Shown: positions 23,126 to 35,195, numbered from the stretch's first letter. The stretch: DNA of 64,000 bases from Polytrichum commune (GCA_950295325.1 OX485808.1:21660527-21724526); one strand, 5' to 3'. Numbers and translations are program-made. The notes: generated by a model not told the origin, from the sequence alone.

Positions 23126-23580
23126 CCCACCCACCTAATCATACTACGTAGACGGCTCCTCCACACCCCCCAACAGAGAAGGACATGGTTACATTGTAGG
23201 TTCAAAGTGTAATTAACGAACCAAGGAAGATCAACATTGTTGCCTGGTTGCCAAGATACCCAAATACCCTTCAAGCGAAACTATATGCATTACTTCATGT
23301 TCTAGAACACACTAAAATACTCACTAGGCACATACATATTCACCGATAGCCTAAATAGTATATACCTACTCCTTAACCACATCAAAACCCCTCCTCCCAA
23401 TATAACCAATGTAAGAAACTCCTCGTAGCATATATTATAAACACAATAAAGAAATCACACTACAACAACACCATCTGTAAAGTTAGAGCCCTCACAAATA
23501 TCGCAAGCAATGATGAAGCTGAAAAACTCACCAAAAAAGGAGCAGAAGAACCATGTATCATGATCACCCCCTTCAATCTC
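23126..23580 (+). pseudogene. RNase H domain of a LINE, frameshifted
   Basis: Ribonuclease H motifs appear in order across frames: YYVDGSSTPP (first catalytic Asp at 23151-23153), the AKLYALLHVLEHTK helix at about 23274 where the catalytic Glu lies, FTDSLNSIYLLLN (second Asp at 23345-23347), and RALTNIASNDEAEKLTKKGA at about 23484, where the family usually has a His in place of the Leu. RNase H degrades the RNA strand of the RNA/DNA hybrid during retrotransposition. A stop follows the first motif and at least two frameshifts are needed. Confidence 0.65.
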
Positions 23581-24632
23581 ATTCGTCACTCCACCCATAT
23601 TGGCCATCAATTCCCCCAACCCCCACTCAACATGACGGATCACTCCACCGCCTTAAAAGTTACATCAACAAAGAATGTGAAAGTGCATTAATATCTAAAG
23701 CAAAAACACACTCCCCTATTTAGACAAATGGCTCTCCAACCCTGACCTTCACCTAAAATAATCCAACCTCATTCTGGGACGCCCCTTGGATCATCAACAC
23801 ACAAACTACACAAACCCTCAAATTCTGATGCAACAAGTACTTAGGAAACTACAAGGGGACCCACACACAAAAAAGAAAGAAAGAAAGAAAGAAAGAAAGA
23901 AGTCCTTAAGCAAGACATATCTCCCTTTATATAACCTATGCACATCACAACAAATTGACACATCCCTCCACTTACTATCATGTTGTACAAACAAACACAT
24001 AAATAACCTAAGGACCAAGCAACACAACAAAGCAATACATGTACTGGCTAGCACACTAAATGCCATCCCAACAACAAGCTACTTCACACAAATCAACACT
24101 GGTAGGATGAATGACCAAACTCCCAACAACACCATACCATCATGGTCACTCCCATGCATTCCTAGATGCAAGTGCCCTACAAGATTGTGACCAAATATAT
24201 TATGCGTCCTCAGCGCACCCACCACAACCCAAACCTCCCCTCACACCAAAGCCAAACCTCAAAATACAAATATTCTAGTTCATCTACTGTAACACCAAAT
24301 TCCCCACTGAAGCCACCACTTGAAAATAGGATAGATATGTTGTACTATAACCACTATTAACCCAACCATGGGAAGTACTACCACCTATCATCATCCACTA
24401 CATGTATACGGGGAGCCATACATACCACAACAACTAAATGCCTCCTAGACCTCCATCTCCCCACCACCAAAATCCACAAACCAATGAAAACTTTCTCATG
24501 AATAGTCAAAAGATACTTAACACACATCAATAGAAAGAAATTAGAAAAGAAACAAGCCTTGATCCCTCTTCACTAAAGTCAACATCAAGTGATACATAGT
24601 TTAAGTTATTCAACTAACACTTACCAATGGTC
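23581..24632 (+). pseudogene. LINE 3' part, decayed, with an AAAG repeat
   Basis: The plus-strand traces 23786-24190 and 24166-24360 continue the C/A-rich composition of the LINE to about 24500. An AAAG repeat at about 23872-23900 has expanded inside it. No 3' tail or target duplication could be defined, so the end is approximate. Bases 24625-24632 are the target duplication of the following MITE. Confidence 0.35.
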
Positions 24633-24858
24633 CAATGATCGGGGAGATTTTTGGGCATAATCGGTTGAGATCCTAGTGTTTGCTAGTCCAACCCGTTACA
24701 TGTTGACATCCTTCGGTTTTCCTTAATTAAATTGGGGTATATTCTATAAATTCCTCTAAAATGATCAGTAATTTTCCTGCAGTCTTGAACTTCAATTGGT
24801 TATTTCTCAAACTCAACCAGTTCATATGTAACTAACTGCCGGTTCTCCCCAATCATTG
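24633..24858 (+). mobile_element. CAGTG MITE, complete copy
   Basis: A 226-bp copy starting CAATGATCGGGGAGATTTTT and ending CTCCCCAATCATTG. The 8-bp target duplication has one mismatch, CAATGGTC (24625-24632) and CTATGGTC (24859-24866). It is close to consensus throughout. Confidence 0.85.
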
Positions 24859-24866
24859 CTATGGTC

Positions 24867-25236
24867 CATGTATAAAATAGGCATTAAACCACCCTCTCCC
24901 CAGTGTCTCGGTGGACACTCAGGAGCAGTAGCAAACAAACATCACATGTCAATGTAAAGTGCATTGATGTTACTTTTAATTATTTGTTGACACGGTCCTT
25001 TGATGAAATCTTGTCACACGCCCAACATGTGTGTGTAAGGTACTAAGTCACGGAGAAATCCCCAAAACTTAAGCAACACTGCTGCTAGATGTGGTCCTTG
25101 TGAAGGTGCACTTACATAATATGATTGTGACCCTATGTTACATCTTACATCAATGTGCAGCCAGTTTATTAAGAACTTTGGCTAACAAGGGACAGTGAAA
25201 ATTACAAGAATTCAATGCTCCTTAACTACACTATGA
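24867..25236. other. Intergenic, nothing recognised
   Basis: Between a CAGTG MITE and a Tourist-like MITE. No gene, array or inverted repeat was noticed. Confidence 0.45.
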
Positions 25237-25239
25237 TAA

Positions 25240-25403
25240 GGGCCGCTTTCACACGGAGTCCCGAGTCCTACGTTCTAACTGTAATGATGATTAATCATAT
25301 TCTAATGGTTTCTTGAGGCTCAAAAGTTGGGACTTTGTCTCCAAGTTGGGACTTGCTAACATGAGTGGGACTTGGGACTTAGAATCCCATGTGAACTTGC
25401 CCC
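25240..25403. mobile_element. Tourist-like MITE, TAA target duplication
   Basis: A 164-bp element flanked by TAA (25237-25239 and 25404-25406). The left arm is GGGCCGCTTTCACACGG; the right arm read inward is GGGGCAAGTTCACATGG, followed in both by a GAGTCCC/GATTCTAAGTCCC-type block. Three-base TWA duplication and a GGGC start fit PIF/Harbinger MITEs. Confidence 0.65.
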
Positions 25404-25519
25404 TAAATATCGTATTTACTGCAATATGATATTTTATGTGACTATTGATATTTCTTATAAACAAGTTTACAAGTGTTGTCATGGATGATTGAAATTTGGA
25501 TGAAATTGATGTAAATTTC

Positions 25520-25791
25520 TAAACACAATTTGGTATATTCTACATCCTAACAATTTTGTATTGAAATGTTGTCATGGATGATTGAAATTTGGACAAAAGA
25601 TCACTTGGTAAGTGATAGTGTTACAGTGTTTGCAACATTGTAAATCTATAATGCCCATTTCTGTTTATAGTTTCTGTCAAATCATTTAGGTTTACATATA
25701 GTGTTGGTGACACTACATGGGCGGTTTACAATTAGTATTGAGCAAGACAATTAGAATTGGTGACACTAAATACAATATTTAGTGCATTGTC
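25520..25791 (+). repeat. Dispersed repeat ending in TTTAGTG, copy 1
   Basis: It matches the inverse of 59411-59680; shared blocks include TTGGTGACACTAAATACAAT, GGCGGTTTACAATTA and TGTCATGGATGATTGAAAT. The end reads AATATTTAGTG, so on the other strand it begins CACTAAATATT, a CACTA-type terminus. A 27-base block (GTTGTCATGGATGATT...) occurs twice here, at about 25476 and 25567. Confidence 0.6.
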
Positions 25792-26494
25792 CATAGTTCA
25801 GCTTGGGTATTATATCTCTAAATCTCTAAGAAGTAAGAGAAAGTGAGGAAAAGCAAGAATAATGCATCCTATAGAAGGATGCGGGACATGGATGGGGACC
25901 TATCATACCAATTAAGGAGGCCCCCCCCCAAAAGAAAAGAAAAGAAACACACACACGTTGTTGTTGTTGTAATTCTTCTCTAAGTAACTGTCTAATTCTT
26001 GAAGTTGCCTTGTATTTAAGTAAAGCTAGACAGATTTTCAAAATTTGGAGTTTTGGGTACTTCATTTCTATGGGTGGATTTACCGATACAATATCAATAC
26101 ATCTAAAGTCATGGTGAACCCTCGACGGACATTTGAATGTAGCGATATTGAAATATGATTAAGAAAAAAATGCAATGTTAGAGATATGCAATTGATTGAT
26201 GGATAATGCAAATCTAATCAAGACCTTTGTTTTAATATCATCTTAATCATCTCTACATGTTATGTCAAAGGATCTTGTAACATAGTTCAACATGTTGTAG
26301 TTGTGGACTGGGGTTTTGTCCAATTTTACTTGATATAAGTTGGTTAAATGTTGTGTGTGCCATGGCATGGATTGTTACACACACACACACACACACACAA
26401 ATGTATATATATGTGTGTGTATATATATATGGCTTTTTGAATCTCCATTCTCCATGATTATTTAAATGTTTGTATGCTCCATCTATATACAACA
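25792..26494. other. Intergenic with CA and TA/TG repeats
   Basis: No gene. A CA repeat at about 26376-26399 is followed by a TATATATGTGTGT stretch to about 26430. A minus-strand frame (25826-26065) overlaps a C/A-rich stretch and lacks motifs. Confidence 0.45.
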
Positions 26495-26740
26495 TTTATG
26501 AGCTTGTCGTGGTGGGACTCTACGAAAGATGGACACATGTCTAACTAACTTTTCAAAGAGAAAAGTCCTCATGTCGAATGTTCTTCCCCAAAACAAACTT
26601 GTGACAAAAGAAAGAGGAATCAAATGTGAAAAGGGATGGGACTATAAATCCAAAAGGGGAGGTGGATATGGTGGGAGAAACTAGGTTGAGGTGGAGGGAT
26701 GGTGCTAAAGTGGTGGCATGGCATGGGCAATAGGATAAAG
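26495..26740 (+). repeat. Dispersed repeat, second copy of 3180-3440
   Basis: It shares GAGCTTGT, AGATGGACACATGTC, TTGTGACAAAAGAAA and a GGGAGAAACTAGG...GAGGTGG block with 3180-3440. It is diverged by substitutions and indels. Neither copy shows coding potential or clear inverted ends. Confidence 0.5.
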
Positions 26741-27794
26741 TAGGATAATATAATAAAAAAGAAAAGAATTTTCAAATCACCCAAGACTACACTAAATTGT
26801 CCAGTGTGGGTTACTATTTGGTGTTGAGCATTGCTACAATATTTTATTGATTGTATGCTTTTTTATACTCAAACTACACAAATGGTTCGTATGCACATCA
26901 CAGAGCATGATATAACTTACTTGATTAAAAATGATGGTGTCAGTAAGAAGTTATAGCAACATGTAACTCCAAATGGTAACCCACACTAATAAGACAAATT
27001 AGTGTAGTGTATGCTTTTTCATTTTATATGATAACCAAAGGCATGCTCACTGTCATAGTAGATTCCAATTCCATGACATTGCTTGAATAGGATGTCATAC
27101 TCATACAAACATTTAATGTTGTTAATCATAAATTGACAATTCCATCCATTTGAAACCTTTTAAACTAAAATTTGGCAAAATTGTACACACACACACACAC
27201 ACACACACGTAGAGATATATACATATATACATTCAGATAATTAAATTTTCTCTATTAAGATCTTGTCAAAGTAACTAACATACACTACTCAAAACCCCGT
27301 TATTTGTGATTGGGGAAAATGCGGTTTGCAATTGTGTGTACAAAATTAGCACTTGTTCTTTTTCTTTACCTTAGCCAAAGCAATTGGTATTAATGTAGTG
27401 AGGAGGATGATTCAACCATGATAAACGTAGATACCATATAAGCACTGCACCCTATCTCAAAACAAGAGGACTCTTGTACATGAATGGGATAACGGGCTCA
27501 TATTCACGTCAATGAACACATTTATTTTCATATTTTCTTCTTCTTTTTAGTTTTATTTATTTTTCAATTTCAAAGGGATTCAAAGTATACAATTATGGGG
27601 AGTCCAATGCTTTTCATAAAGCACAAGTGGTAAGCTCATCTTGGGAATGATTGGACCCATTCTCCGTACTAGGGGGTTGGGGCGGTACAGAGCTCGACGT
27701 TTAAGCAAGCTTGCAAATCCTCCAAGTTTGCAGTTCCATTGACTCTTTCAACTTTCATCCAAACTCCCAAATTAAACTCATGAATCTCGTGCTT
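26741..27794. other. Intergenic, CA repeat
   Basis: No gene was recognised. A CA repeat lies at about 27184-27209. The segment 27420-27520 belongs to the small repeat family also at 4080-4170 and 7436-7530. Bases 27787-27794 (TCGTGCTT) flank the next MITE. Confidence 0.45.
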
Positions 27795-28441
27795 CAGTGT
27801 CCGGGGAGATTTTTGGGCATAATTGGTCAAAATCCTAGTGTTTCCGAGTCCAACCGGTTACATGTTGTCATCGTACGGTTTTTAATTTATTAATTTGAGG
27901 TATGTTCCCTAGATTCCTCTAAATCGATCAGTACACTAAAAAGGATATTCAATGTTTGATTATATTTAATGTTGTTACCACCCTACCATGCTCAACACTA
28001 CTTTTCAATTCCTTGACAATTAGTGTTAGACATAAATGTGCTGCTACCTTCCCTACTGCCACCTCCCTTCCTGTGAAGCGTGGATTTTCACTGGACTTGC
28101 GATGTTAGGTGTGGCTCCCCACCTTCCAACTCGTTGATCTCTCGTTTGCCAAAGTCAACAACATTTTAAAGTTGATGTCTTCCTGTCTTACTCACACTAA
28201 ACTCAAACATGTAACTTCCACATATTACCATAATTGATATATAATGTTTGAATTTACATTTAATGTTACTTACTTTCATAGGGTTATAGACATTTAGTGT
28301 ATGCGTTCGTATTTAGTGTGTCGAACACTAAATATCCTTTTTAGTGTAGTTTTTCTTGAAGCCTGGAACGTCAACTAGTTTACTTCTCAAACTCAACCAA
28401 TTCATCTATAACTAGCAGTTGGTTCTCCCCATTCATTAATC
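27795..28441 (+). mobile_element. CAGTG MITE split by a CACTA-ended element
   Basis: The left part, 27795-27933, begins CAGTGTCCGGGGAGATTTTT, the best left end in the window. The right part, 28347-28441, has TTCTCAAACTCAACCAATTC and GGTTCTCCCC. The flanks TCGTGCTT (27787-27794) and TCCTGCTT (28442-28449) form an 8-bp target duplication with one mismatch if the right end lies at 28441. Confidence 0.75.
27934..28346. mobile_element. CACTA-ended element nested in a MITE
   Basis: A 413-bp element beginning CACTAAAAAGGATATTCAAT; its right end read inward is CACTAAAAAGGATATTTAGT. The terminal CACTA fits CACTA (En/Spm) transposons. Removing it and one TA restores the host MITE sequence exactly (GATCAG-TA-GTTTTTC), so the visible duplication is only TA rather than the usual 3 bp. 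No transposase is present. Confidence 0.7.
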
Positions 28442-28449
28442 TCCTGCTT

Positions 28450-28796
28450 GGAGATTTCTGCAATTTGCAAACCCACAACCAGGCAGGGTCCCAATTACTA
28501 AGCCTATTCATCTGATGATAATCAAGCACTAGTTCGTTTTCCCATTTGTTTCATCATCCTCTCTTTCAGGCAGCATTTACAACGTTGTGTTGGTCATTCT
28601 TTCATTTTAGTGTTCAGTAAGTTAACCTATCTTCACATCATTTCTAGTTGAATTGCCAATTTGCAGTAGTAACTTGGTAGACGTGCTAAATTCAAACACA
28701 ACAATAATCTGGACACCTCTATTTGAATGCTACATAGTGGGTCGTGGATCTAAGAATTGGCACCAACAAGACACATGTTTAAGAAAGATTGCAGAC
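28450..28796. other. Intergenic; AGGTATG fragment
   Basis: No gene. The stretch around 28700-28790 (GGACACCTCTATTTGAATG, GACACATGTTTAAGAAAGATT) resembles the left third of the AGGTATG element family, a truncated copy. Confidence 0.4.
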
Positions 28797-29405
28797 CTTG
28801 GACAACTGCCAAAATAACTATAGTTGACTAGATTTTTTTCAAGACATTTTCGGGAACAACTATAGTCAACTAGGAAGTTTCCAAACGAATTTGAAGGAAA
28901 ACTACAGTTAACTAGAAAAATTTCAGCCAACTACAATTTGAGAGTTTCAAAATCTGTAAGGAGCCAGCCGGCAAGTTCTTTCATTTATGAATTGAAATAT
29001 ATTATAATAACTTCTTTACGAGACCTTATGTTAGAATCAGTGTTTGTCACCCATGCTGGCCCATCCCAACAAGGAATAGAACCCACTGTTCCTTGCAAGA
29101 GTTGAACCCGTTAAACTCTAAGTTACTTAGAGATAATGAAGTCGTGCTCATTGGGTGTTGATTGAGTGCGAGTCACAATTGGAATCATGTCCCAATTTTA
29201 AAATTTTGAATTAAAAAAAAGGAAAAGATATAGATGCTATGATCTATCATGGTACTATACTGCAGGCTACGCCCAACTTTAGTCAACTAGATATAACTAT
29301 AGTTAACTAGATTTTTTGGCAGACTGAAATTAAGACAACTATAGTTAACTACATTTTTTGGTCAAATCACAAACAGTAGTTACGGAAGGCAACTAGTTAA
29401 CTAAT
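28797..29405. repeat. Two clusters of CTATAGTTAACTAG-type palindromic motifs
   Basis: The motif AACTATAGTT(G/A)ACTAG or its variant occurs about three times at 28815-28925 and three to four times at 29278-29400, separated by about 350 bases of unrelated sequence. Motif clusters at both ends of a segment often mark subterminal binding sites of a DNA transposon. No terminal repeats or target duplication could be fixed, so the boundaries are approximate. Confidence 0.45.
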
Positions 29406-29836
29406 ATTTAACTAATATGCTAAGCATTATAGGTTCAATAGTCAACATGATCGGGTGGACTTATATTACCACTAAGGAACACTAGAATCTTTACTTTGAG
29501 TGTGTAGTGTCAATATTCCCAATAAATACTGGCAAGATGGACAATGCTTCATGTGAATAGTACCAAGAATATAACTCCACCCAAATTTCCAAGTGTCAAC
29601 TTGTGTGTATGAACACTCAACTAAATATTACCACTTTGTTTGCAAGGCCTGCAAAAATAGGAAATTATTTATTACGAGGTCTAGCAAATTGACTTGAATG
29701 ATTGAAGAATGTTTAGTGAGGAAAGTGGTTGCGGCGTTGATTTGGATTTGCTAATCATCATCTTGCAGTAATTGCATGTTTTTTATCCTACGAAAAATGG
29801 GTGTAGAGACAAAAGCATTCATCTAAGGTATATCTA
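29406..29836. other. Intergenic, nothing recognised
   Basis: No gene or structured element was noticed before the next inverted-repeat element. Bases 29835-29836 (TA) flank that element. Confidence 0.4.
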
Positions 29837-30546
29837 AGGTAGAGGGTGCTAAAACCAACACCCCACTCAAAACCAACACCTATAAACGCCTCCCAATCAC
29901 CAACACTCTACTACCTTGAAGTGTTCCCCATGGTGTAGGATTGTATGGGCCCACGGAGTGATGCTTTTAGGTGGCATTAGTGGCGTCACCTCATAGCGAC
30001 CTAGGTAACGGGCTCCACTCTATCTCGGGTTGGTTCAAGGTGGGTTTAGGGTGGCTTGTCAATGCCTATTCTGGCCATTCTATACATGCAGGGGGGTGGG
30101 GGGTTATAGCTATTCTATTCACAAAGTCACGGAGGTAGGCCCACAAAGCACAAAGGGGGTTGGTACCAGGATGCAAGGTGATGGTTTTGCAAGCGAACTA
30201 GGTGGGATCATGGAGGTGGCGATGTGGCTTTGCGCACTGTTATTAGTTGGTCTTTGATCTAGCTTGCGTCTAGTACGCAATTATGTTGTGTTGGTTTTAG
30301 AAAATGAAGGTGGGGGTCCTCATCATATCCAAGGTCATCATACACGGGGCCTATATATTGGTTTAAGGAAGCTAGTGGTTTTGGCTTTGAATATTCATCA
30401 AATATCTAATTGAGACTAATTTTTTTTCTTTATACCTATGTTTACAAGAAAGCTTAATATGATTTTTTTTTTTTTTTTTTAATATCAACCATGTAGCCAT
30501 ATGTATGTGCAATAGCTTAAAGTGTTGGTTTAAGCACCCTCTACCT
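29837..30546. mobile_element. TA-flanked inverted-repeat element, 710 bp
   Basis: The left arm is AGGTAGAGGGTGCTAAAACC and the right arm read inward is AGGTAGAGGGTGCTTAAACC; the match extends to CAACAC. TA lies on both sides (29835-29836, 30547-30548). The AGGTA start and TA flanks recall the AGGTATG family, but the interior is unrelated. A frame at 30030-30257 lacks motifs. A T homopolymer lies at about 30463-30480. Confidence 0.65.
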
Positions 30547-30627
30547 TACCTTATGAGTTTTCCTATTCCTTTTAACTAAGTCGCGTCGATTCCAATATTC
30601 TATATGTCATTCATAATTGGAACAGTG

Positions 30628-33050
30628 TCACGGTATGCGGCGTTGGCGGCCGCACCTTATCTGTTGGATTTCATTCATTTAGATTTGGATGGATGAATCT
30701 TAGATGTGGAGAGGAAGGCTCCTAAGTGAGGAACCTCCTCCTTGGCTTGGCATTCTTGCCAAGTCAAGTCTTGTAAGTGAGTGTGTGCAGATAGCTTGTT
30801 TGAGATGAAGATTGCATGTTTTTGCAATAAATTTTGAGTTCTTATCCCTTTTCTTACATTCTTGGATTCTCCCGTGGTGGAGTGAGAGATAGCTTGACTC
30901 ATTGTGTACATTTGAAGAAAGAATTAAAGCTCTTACAAGGGTTTGACTCTCTTCCTTCTCACTTGGTAAGAATTGCTTCATTTTTATTTTTTTCTCCTTC
31001 ATTCTTGAGATATTACATGCAAGGAAGGGCGTGAAGATAAGGGGTGACGAAGTTGCGAAACGTTGGAGCGAAGAACATCACGGATTTGAGGATCAAGAAG
31101 AAGAAGAATGCCTACTTGTGAAGGCCACATCAAAGTGAATTGTAGTGAGATATCATTGATTTTTTTATAGAGTTTCTTATTACTCGGCCGTTTTCAAGCT
31201 TAAATTCATGCCATTGAGTTGTTAAGGCGAATTCTTGATGCTAAGTGAAGGAAAACTTTGATTCAAAAAAAATTTTGAAGAAGAAAGGGAGGGGAGCCGA
31301 AGCCCTTGGCCGGTCCTGTTCACTCTCCCTCCGCAGTCGGCGGCTATTTCGGCGGTAGCCAACAACAATTGTGTTTTATTCCATATTTTATTTCAACAAC
31401 TAATTTTTACTCCATGGGACTTGGGGTCATGTCCCGTTGGTCTTCGGGGCCGGAGTAATGATTAATAAGGACGGTTGGGGGCATTCGCATTTCATTCTCC
31501 TGGTGAAATTTGTGGATTTATGAAAGACGAACAGTTACGAACACATTTGCCACAAGTGTTCTCATTGATCAATAACGAAATTTTGGGCTCAAAGACGATT
31601 AGATGCCGTCTTAGTTTCAACCGTAGACGATGTTGAGGACAGGTTTACGGGTTTGAAATTAATGACCTTGGAATTACCTTATGAGATATTAAGGATGGAA
31701 CATCACGGGAGGGGTTCGCGGAAGCACCCAGGAACAAGCAGAGGGCGTGGAATTGTGGCAAGCTTGCGGTTGGCTCACTCTTCTTCCACATCAAGTTTTA
31801 AGGGGTACTTGGCATAAGATGGGGTTTTCATTTTCTTTTGCTTGAAAGAAAAATAAGAAAAAAATAATTAAACAATCATACACTTGTTTCTTGGGAGCGA
31901 GTTGAGGGCGTTGGGATTTTTTTAGAGGTATGTATATAGGATTGCCGAGGGATTGCCATTGAAAGTTGTGTGGCACATAGAATCACCATTCAATTTAACA
32001 ACATAGTTGTTAAGATTATAAATTGTGTTTAGCAACACAAATTCCGGGGGATTGTTGTGGGAGGGGATTTCTATGTTCTAGTGGGTATGAGAGATGTGCT
32101 TATGTGCCAATTCTTCTCCACGGCAACAGAGATATCTCATGCTTGACCACCAGTCGCAGACGAGTGCCGGTTGGACGCAGTCAATTTGAATTTTGCTTAT
32201 TTGTTGTTTGGGGAAGAGGATCTAGTGCTGTATTTGCATTGCTTTTCATGTTTCGTTGTCATACCTTCCCCCATGGAGGGTTGTGTTGCTGGACATTGCC
32301 AGCATTGCCCCATTTTGTGTTGTACTAGTTTGTAATAGGGTATTGTGGGGGTGAGGTCGGAGTGATGACCGACGAGACTTTTGTATGTACACCAAGTGGT
32401 CGGTGCTTATATTCCCTCATGGTGAGGCTGGAGTAATGACCAACACACTATAAGGTTGGTGATAATTGCAGGTGCAAGTTGTTTTTTTTAATTTTTTTTT
32501 CCTATTTTACCTTAACACCATAATAGTGTAGGTTGTTGGCTCCAATTACCATATTCATTATGGGTTTTTGGTTACAACTCGAAGCCAACATTATTGTTCA
32601 CCATCTCTAAGAGCGTCAGAAGGTCGATCATTGGACCTCTTAGACGTTGAATTAGTCGTAGAATCTGACGAGGCTTTTCGGCCTACTTCGGCGTAGGGGA
32701 CTGTCACTCGGTCACACATCCTTTGGGTAAGGACCTTTGACGATATGGAGGAGGAGATGCGAGGTGGAGTCCGAGACTGGTATTCTAGTCGAGCAGGGAC
32801 CATTTCCTTGCAAGACTGGAAAATTCGGTTTAGGTTGTGAATGCGTGAAAAACGTCAACGCAATACTACTTTTAATGACTGGTATGTGTTTGAATTTTTG
32901 CCCAACATTTGGAGTACGAAACAATCCAAACTTATGAGCAATGGAGGGACGCTCATTGGATGGAGCTGCGCTAGGTGAAGTGGTATTGGGAGACTCATGT
33001 GAAGTTGGTTTCCGCGTTAAAGGAGGATGCAACTTCTAGTTCATTAGGTA
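30628..33050 (+). other. 5' region of the Ty3/gypsy element; LTR not defined
   Basis: The segment starts TGTCACGG at 30628, a plausible Ty3 LTR start, and leads without any other recognised feature into gag. The candidate 3' LTR starts TGTCGAGG at 44000, but beyond the first dozen bases the two could not be matched by eye. No primer binding site was identified. Repeated phrases such as GGAGTAATGA...CC recur around 31452, 32360 and 32430. All frames are short. Confidence 0.35.
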
Positions 33051-34369
33051 TTCATGTGGTGAAAACGGAGCAAACAGAGAGCATCTTCGTAGTAGACGTG
33101 GAGAGAGCCTTTCCTAGTGAACCTTAGGAAAATTTTCATGTTTTCGCATCGGCAAATATTTTGAGTCCAATCTTTCCACTTTCCCGCTATGTGCATACTA
33201 TATAGGCGGCCTTAGCCTCCCTTGGGGCTCCGCCTGATTTCGATCATTTGCAAAAATTCCAGCTTCATTTGGAGGAGGAATATGGAGGTTTCTGCCATGA
33301 TCAAATATAGCGGACTCAAGACTTCTGGCGGGAGAAAGAGGACATACCTCGCATCATGTATACGAGGTTGGTAAGATTTGTCATCGAATATGGAGGTGTT
33401 TTCGCGGAAAGCCAGTTGGTAAAGATCTTTTTGTCAAAGACTGACAAATGCCTCAATTACTAAGCGTTGTCTAAGATCATCATGGATTATGGTGGCCGGA
33501 CGACACTTGCAGAGGCTTTTGCCATTGTTGAGCAATTTGATCGTGCCTTGTATCAGCATGATGCCATTGACTTGGTGTCCTTGTTAGTGGATTCTAGCAA
33601 ATCCCGGAAATTTTCGGTTGTGGCTGCAGGATTGGCGGAGGCAGAGATAGACAAGACTTTGTATTGTTGGTCTTGTGGGTAGGCGGGCTACGCTAAGAAG
33701 GATTGTCCATCACAGCAAAGGCAAGCCTAAACCGTAGGTAATACGAAGCGGAAACTAGTTGTTCCCACTAAGGATTCGACAAAGGGGACATGTAATCATT
33801 TACCCAAGCAGTTGAAGTGTTTCCATTGTGGGCGGAACATTCACGCGGTGGAGAATTGCTTCGCTCTCCATCTAGAGAAACATCATTCTTCCAAATGGAG
33901 AAAGGTGTTGGAGATGAAGATTGACACCTTAAAGGAGAGGTTCAAGAATTTGGCGTCATCCGGCCAAATCTTGGACTCACCATCTTCCTCTAGAGCTAAG
34001 GCTAGTTCTTTGACTCCAAATTATTATATGTTTGGAGTCTCGGGGGAGGTGGTCAGTTCCGCAGCGGTGATGCGTGTTCAATCCATGTCACGAGCCACGC
34101 CTTCGACCATAGGGGAGTCTGTCGACAACTTATGAGGTCGGGACAATGGTCCCACGGATTACATTGACCAAGTATGCCTACCATTGTCTTTTGGATTGGC
34201 AGATGCTGTCCAATCTGTAAGTGGTTGTAATTCGAGTGTAGATACTTCAAATCCAACGATCTACGTGGTGCACACTTTGGCATCTAAAGTGTTGCATATA
34301 CCTTTGTTTACAACGATGGAGTGGTCGTCATCCAACATCCAACCAACTAAAATTTTCCACCTAGCATGA
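33051..34369 (+). pseudogene. gag (capsid and two zinc knuckles)
   Basis: Gag packages the element RNA. The capsid-like trace is clearest at 33350-33682 (RLVRFVIEYGGVFAESQLVK, then IIMDYGGRTTLAEAFAIVEQ), with a stop at 33461-33463. The first knuckle at about 33666 reads CWSCG and then has a stop and Tyr where the family has His, ending KKDC. The second at 33818-33859 is intact in pattern, CFHCGRNIHAVENC (CX2CX4HX4C). The trace continues through a linker with stops to about 34369. The N-terminal part of gag was not resolved. Confidence 0.7.
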
Positions 34370-34373
34370 AGGA

Positions 34374-35195
34374 TTTTGGAAGGCAAGGCATCCCCGTCCT
34401 CCTCTGATTGTGGATCAAGCCACCGCAGACCTCTCTACCACTGAGGATCATGAGGAAGCGACCAGACGGCGAGCGTGGCTTGCAATAGAGGCCATTGCAT
34501 CTTTTGACGCACATGCCTCCGACGGCCAAATACTGATAACATCTTATAATTCACCAGCATCTGCGGGAGTAGCTTATCTATCAGATGTAGCTGCCGACCT
34601 GTTTGCAAGCGTTGAGGCATTTGACCTGGCGTCGTACGTATGCTGAATGATTGCGGTATTTTGATGTTCATTCGACTAGACGCAACATTATTCGGGTTGC
34701 TCCCAAGTGTGCGATGATGGATTTGGGGGCACAACCCGTTATGATCGGCAAAAACTTGCGTAGGAATTGCAGTTGATGGTTGACGACTTGGCTCCTTGCC
34801 CATTTACCATCGTCACATCCATTGGCCACGTGGAGCGGGCCATTGGTTATACTCGAGAGTCATTACAGAGTAGCTTCCGAATGAAGTCCGGAGATCCACC
34901 TGCACCTCTTCTTATTAGGTGTGCAGTGACGGATGCGACCAACTATGACATTTTAGTTGGTCAGCAAGCCTTTTACCCCCTCAGTTTTGATTTGGACAAT
35001 TGGACTGAGAATGCGTGGATCCGACCAGGTTGGTCGGCTGGAGATGGCCGCAAGAAACTTATTCCTGTGGCATTCGCGGTGGCTGCTACTATAGCACCCT
35101 TATCCATGGTTTTTGGATGTGGCGCTTTTGTTGACACATTGCCCTATGGTTCCGTATTGTTGGAGGAGATCATTGGCATTTATGGGGAGTTCTGA
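34374..35195 (+). pseudogene. Aspartic protease region
   Basis: After a linker (34410-34646) the trace at about 34709 reads CDDGFGGTT in one frame and MMDLGAQPVMIG in the next, the latter matching the protease active-site triplet D-S/T-G-A with Leu in place of Ser/Thr. It continues through 34767-35195 with TNYDILVGQQAFYPL at about 34938, the usual downstream ILVG block. In the family it cleaves the polyprotein. Frameshifts separate the active site from the rest, so it is not functional as read. Confidence 0.65.

Noticed and set aside
26265-26495. Minus-strand frame with a Val/Cys run
   Set aside because: It is produced by the CA/TG microsatellite.
32023-32328. 101-codon plus-strand frame upstream of gag
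   Set aside because: Cysteine- and leucine-rich without any gag or other motif; probably leader sequence of the Ty3 element.
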